DNA of 9,311 nucleotides from Betaproteobacteria bacterium (GTDB taxonomy: Bacteria; Pseudomonadota; Gammaproteobacteria; Burkholderiales; Rhodocyclaceae). The stretch lies in contig JAIFNM010000031.1 in NCBI GenBank assembly GCA_020047725.1, forward strand, positions 1-9,311, in the 5' to 3' direction. Numbering within the stretch: the stretch's first letter is position 1; each line of letters opens with the position of its first letter. This document shows positions 6,253-9,311 of the stretch, one piece after another. Made by a program: the position numbers and the translations under genes. The notes under the pieces were generated by a model. The model did not search any database. It was not told the DNA's origin and saw only the letters and a list, made by a program, of their open reading frames with translations.

Positions 6253-7725
6253 CTAGACGTTATAGGTGCTTGACGCCGTCGTGCCGCCCTTGCCCGTCCA
6301 GTTGGTGTGCGAGAACTTGCCGCGCGGCTGGTCGATGCGCTCGTAGGTGTGCGCGCCGAAGTAGTCACGCTGCGCCTGCAGCAGATTCGCTGGCAGCACG
6401 GCACTGCGGTACTGGTCGAAGAAAGCCAGCGCGGTGCTGAACGCCGGAACCGGAATGCCTTTCATGGCGGCGGTCGCCACAATGTTGCGCCAGCCGGCCT
6501 GCGCCTTGCCGATTTCGCCGGTGAAGTAGTCATCCAGCAGCAGATTGGTCAGCGCCGGGTTCGTATCGAAGGCGTCCTTGATCTTGCCGAGGAAGCGCGA
6601 ACGGATGATGCAGCCCCCGCGCCACATGAGGGCGATGCCGCCGTAGTTGAGATTCCAGCCATAGTCCTTGGCCGCCGCGCGCATGAGCATGTAACCCTGG
6701 GCATAACTGACGATCTTGGAGGCGTAGAGCGCGTTCCTGATGTCAACGATGAAGGCTATTTTCTTCTCCGGATCGGCAGCGATATCGGCAAGCGCCGGGC
6801 TCGGGCCATGGAGCTTTGCCGAGGCCAGCACACGTTCGTCCTTCAACGCCGACACGCAGCGCGCATAGACCGCTTCGGCCATCAGGGTGATCGGAATGCC
6901 CAGATCCTGGGAGTTGATGACCGTCCATTTGCCGGTGCCCTTCTGGCCGGCAGTATCGAGAATCTTGTCGACCAGCGGCGTGCCGTCGTCGTCCTTCTTG
7001 GCCAGAATGTCACGCGAAATTTCGATCAGGTAGCTGTCGAGATCGCCTTCGTTCCATTCGGCAAAGACTTCATGCATTTCGTCGGCGCTCATGCCGAGAC
7101 CGGTCTTCATGATGTTGTAGGCTTCGCAGATGAGTTGCATGTCACCGTATTCGATGCCGTTATGCACCATCTTCACGTAATGGCCGGCACCCATTTCCCC
7201 GACCCATTCACAACAGGGCGTACCGTCCTCAACCTTCGCGGATACGGCCTGGAAGATCTCCTTCACATGCGGCCAGGCGGCAGGGGAACCACCGGGCATG
7301 ATGCTCGGGCCGTTGCGGGCGCCCTCTTCGCCGCCGCTGACGCCGGTACCGATGTAAAGCAGACCTTTGCTTTCAACGTATTTCTGGCGGCGGTTGGTGT
7401 CGTCGAAGAGCGAGTTGCCGCCATCAATGATGATGTCGCCGGGTTCAAGATGGGGGATCAGCTGTTCGATGAAGTCATCGACCGGTTTGCCGGCCTTGAC
7501 CAGCATCATCACGCGACGCGGGCTTTTCAGCTTGGAGACCATTTCCGCGATGGAATGCGCCCCGAGGACTTTGGTTCCCTTGGCCTCGTTGGCCAGGAAT
7601 TGATCGACCTTCTCGGTAGACCGGTTGTAGGCGACGACGGTAAAGCCGTGGTCATCCATGTTAAGGATCAGATTCTGACCCATGACGGCCAGTCCGATCA
7701 GTGCGATGTCTGCTTGAGGTTCCAT
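6253..7725 (-). CDS. gnd: 6-phosphogluconate dehydrogenase, decarboxylating
   Basis: A 490-residue cytoplasmic enzyme that oxidatively decarboxylates 6-phosphogluconate to ribulose-5-phosphate with reduction of NADP. The N-terminal coenzyme loop reads LIGLAVMGQN (9-18), and NRST (34-37) sits where NADP-specific members have NRT. The substrate loop is GVSGGEEGARNGPSIMPGG (128-146). The catalytic helix KMVHNGIEYGDMQ (185-197) supplies Lys185 and Glu192, equivalent to Lys183/Glu190 of the sheep enzyme. RGGCIIRS, YFGAHTYER and HTNW follow in the C-terminal domain. The length fits the long dimeric class, slightly above the 468 of E. coli. The ATG at 7725 directly abuts the TAA of uxuB (TAAATG) with AGGA seven bases upstream, indicating translational coupling. 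It is the last gene of the uxaC-uxuB-gnd operon. Its presence there suggests aldonic acids feed the pentose phosphate route alongside glucuronate use. Confidence 0.95.
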   Translation of the reverse strand: MEPQADIALIGLAVMGQNLILNMDDHGFTVVAYNRSTEKVDQFLANEAKGTKVLGAHSIAEMVSKLKSPRRVMMLVKAGKPVDDFIEQLIPHLEPGDIIIDGGNSLFDDTNRRQKYVESKGLLYIGTGVSGGEEGARNGPSIMPGGSPAAWPHVKEIFQAVSAKVEDGTPCCEWVGEMGAGHYVKMVHNGIEYGDMQLICEAYNIMKTGLGMSADEMHEVFAEWNEGDLDSYLIEISRDILAKKDDDGTPLVDKILDTAGQKGTGKWTVINSQDLGIPITLMAEAVYARCVSALKDERVLASAKLHGPSPALADIAADPEKKIAFIVDIRNALYASKIVSYAQGYMLMRAAAKDYGWNLNYGGIALMWRGGCIIRSRFLGKIKDAFDTNPALTNLLLDDYFTGEIGKAQAGWRNIVATAAMKGIPVPAFSTALAFFDQYRSAVLPANLLQAQRDYFGAHTYERIDQPRGKFSHTNWTGKGGTTASSTYNV

Positions 7726-9170
7726 TTAATTTCCTATCGATATTTGTGTTGCTGTAGTAACGGATGGATTGTTGGCCAGTTCGATGAACTTGCCGATGAG
7801 AGCGTCGCGGAAGCCGGCATGGGCCGGCAAGTCCGTGCCGAAGATTTTTTCGATGGCCAGCAGGTTACCAACGATTTCGGTAGCTTCGTTGCTGAGCCGG
7901 GCCTGCATCAGGATCTCGGCGGCCATCGGATCGTTGAGCACGGCATCGGACGTGTGGGCGGTCTTCGCTACGAAATGCATCCAGGCGGCCACCGCCGTAG
8001 CAATCATCGGCGAAGGCAAACCCTTGGCGATACGATCACGCAGAGGGGCAAGTAGGCGCTGCGGCAGTTTCTGAGAGCCGTCGCAGGCGATCTGAGCCGT
8101 GCGATGCTTGAGCGCCGGGTTACGGTAGCGTTGCTTGAGACTTTCAACATACTCGGCGGGATTGACGCCCTTGGGTGCGTGCAGCACTTCGCGGATTTCG
8201 ATCCACAGGGGGTCGAGGATATCGGTGATCAACGGAAGTTGCATCGCCTCGGCAACGGTTTCACGACCGTGGAATGCGAGCCGTTGAGGCAGCGCAGCTT
8301 CATGTTTTCCCAGCATTCGATTTCATCGGAGAAGACGGCGCCGGCGATGGTCCAGTCCGGACGGCCCATCGTGAACTGATCTTCGATGACCCATTGAACG
8401 AATTGTTCGGTGACCACCGGCCAAGCGTCGTCCATGCCGATCACTTCGGTTATGTGGGCACGATCAGCGTCAGTGGTGGCTGGGGTGATGCGGTCGACCA
8501 TCGTGCAGGGGAAGCAGACGTTGGCTTCGATCCAGGCGGCAAGGTCGGCATCCACTTCGCGGGCGAAGGCGAGAACGGCGGCCTTGGCCAGTTTGCCGTT
8601 GTTCGAAAGATTGTCGCAACTGAGGACGGTAAAAGGCAGGATGCCGGCGGCCTTGCGATTCTTCAGCGCCTGGACGATGAGGCCGAGGACGGTTTTGGGG
8701 GTGGCCGGACTGACCAGATCGGCCGCAATCGCCGGAGCCTGAAGCTGGAGTTTCCCGGTGGCGAGGTCGAGGTAGTAGCCTTTTTCGGTGACGGTAATGC
8801 TGACGATGCGGGTGCTCAGGTCACTCATTTTGGCAAGGAGCTTGTCGGCGTCTTCCGGGCCACCCAAGACGTCGATGATCGAGCCGATCACCTTGACTTT
8901 CTCTGAATCGGCCCCCATTTCGGCCAGCGCGTAGAGTCCGTCCTGGGGCATCAGGGCGTTTTTCATGTCGGCCGATATGACGCCGGCACCGATGATTCCC
9001 CAGGCCAGATCGCCCGAAGACAGAACGGCGTCGGTGAACATCGCCTGGTGGGCACGGTGGAAGGCGCCAATGCCCAGATGGACGATTGATCCGACGACTT
9101 TGCTTCGATCATAGGCTGGGCGGGATACACCAGCTGGCAGTTGTGACAATTTTTTTTCGCTAATACGCAT
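7726..9170 (-). pseudogene. uxuB: Fructuronate reductase (mannitol dehydrogenase family), frame broken near 8266-8272
   Basis: A long-chain polyol dehydrogenase, probably D-mannonate oxidoreductase/fructuronate reductase, given the adjacent uxaC. The N-terminal part has the coenzyme-binding VHLGIGAFHRAHQA (about 30-43) and continues to the catalytic motif KLRCLNGSHS (Lys291, Asn296, His299). Directly after it the frame shifts, and the remainder resumes as GRETVAEAMQLPLITDILDP and runs to a TAA at 7726. Relatives read roughly LNGSHSxLAYLGYLAGxET, with about nine residues between HS and G; here only two bases separate TCC from GGT, implying loss of about 25 bases. A restored gene would encode 489 residues, close to 486 in E. 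coli. As it stands, the first frame stops at 8229 with a nonsense tail. I chose the start at 9170, with AGGAG ten bases upstream; the ATG at 9194 has no such site. A sequencing or assembly error cannot be excluded. Confidence 0.85.
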
Positions 9171-9221
9171 AAGAATATTTCTCCTGTTTTTCATTTGTTG
9201 TTCGGAGAGGCCAGAGCCTCG

Positions 9222-9311
9222 TCACTCCAAGACCCCCGGAATATCGAAGTAGTGTTTCGCATTCCTGAAGCTGATGTCCTGCACCATGCCGCCGAAGGTC
9301 TCGAAATCGGC
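9222..9311 (-). CDS. uxaC: Glucuronate isomerase, C-terminal fragment
   Basis: Only the last 29 residues and a TGA stop are in the window. The gene continues past the right edge, which is upstream on this strand. The peptide contains GGMVQDISFRNAKHYF and ends DIPGVLE. It matches the end of glucuronate/uronate isomerase UxaC, where E. coli has a closely similar MVQDICFNNAQRYF segment. UxaC is a cytoplasmic amidohydrolase-fold enzyme converting D-glucuronate to D-fructuronate, and galacturonate to tagaturonate. The stop lies 51 bases before the uxuB start on the same strand, and the product, fructuronate, is the UxuB substrate, so one operon is likely. The fragment is short, but the family-specific ending plus context make the call fairly safe. 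Confidence 0.8.
   Translation of the reverse strand, partial: ADFETFGGMVQDISFRNAKHYFDIPGVLE

Noticed and set aside
6307..8055. 582-codon open frame on the plus strand opposite gnd and uxuB
   Set aside because: It is entirely antisense to the strongly conserved gnd gene and the 3' half of uxuB; its product is low-complexity and resembles no family. It results from GC-biased third positions.
9207..9220. Short hairpin GAGGC-CAGA-GCCTC between uxaC and uxuB
   Set aside because: A five-base stem with no T tract is too weak to call as a terminator or attenuator.

Overview
The window is an ordinary-looking chromosomal stretch of a moderately GC-rich Gram-negative bacterium, devoted to catabolism of hexuronates and keto-sugar acids. 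A betaproteobacterium (Rhodocyclales-like) is my guess. It rests on a Na+-pump decarboxylase beta subunit, a long-form 6-phosphogluconate dehydrogenase, and two long CACCAAG-type inverted repeats of a kind I associate with that group. I see no mobile element, tRNA, rRNA, CRISPR array or defence system. No gap between genes exceeds 300 bases.

Layout. (1) 3-164 (+): C-terminal end of an oxaloacetate-decarboxylase-type beta subunit, followed by a strong stem-loop terminator (237-283). (2) 313-1413 (-) kdgK and 1556-2241 (-) a KDPG aldolase gene. These form a probable aldolase-to-kinase operon, with an inverted repeat inside the 142-base spacer. The aldolase reading frame is broken near 1754-1761. 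(3) 2242-2360: aldolase promoter region with a KdgR-like palindrome. (4) 2361-3365 (-): dlgD/yiaK-type 2,3-diketo-L-gulonate reductase. (5) 3366-3506: divergent promoter region. (6) 3507-5042 (+) FGGY sugar kinase and 5072-6121 (+) D-2-hydroxyacid dehydrogenase, a two-gene operon. (7) 6122-6252: convergent spacer filled by a second copy of the repeat family. (8) 6253-7725 (-) gnd, 7726-9170 (-) uxuB (frame broken near 8266-8272) and 9222-9311 (-) the end of uxaC. These form one operon read uxaC, uxuB, gnd.

Together the genes outline glucuronate breakdown: UxaC gives fructuronate, UxuB gives mannonate, mannonate dehydratase (not in the window) would give KDG, KdgK gives KDPG, and the aldolase gives pyruvate plus glyceraldehyde-3-phosphate. 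DlgD, the FGGY kinase, the hydroxyacid dehydrogenase and Gnd look like side entries for diketogulonate and for keto-sugar or aldonic acids. One possibility is 2-ketogluconate to gluconate to 6-phosphogluconate to ribulose-5-phosphate.

The most notable observation is that two steps of the same pathway (UxuB and KDPG aldolase) each carry an apparent multi-base, frame-breaking deletion at a conserved active-site segment. This is either pathway decay or an assembly artefact. I found no convincing new type of system.
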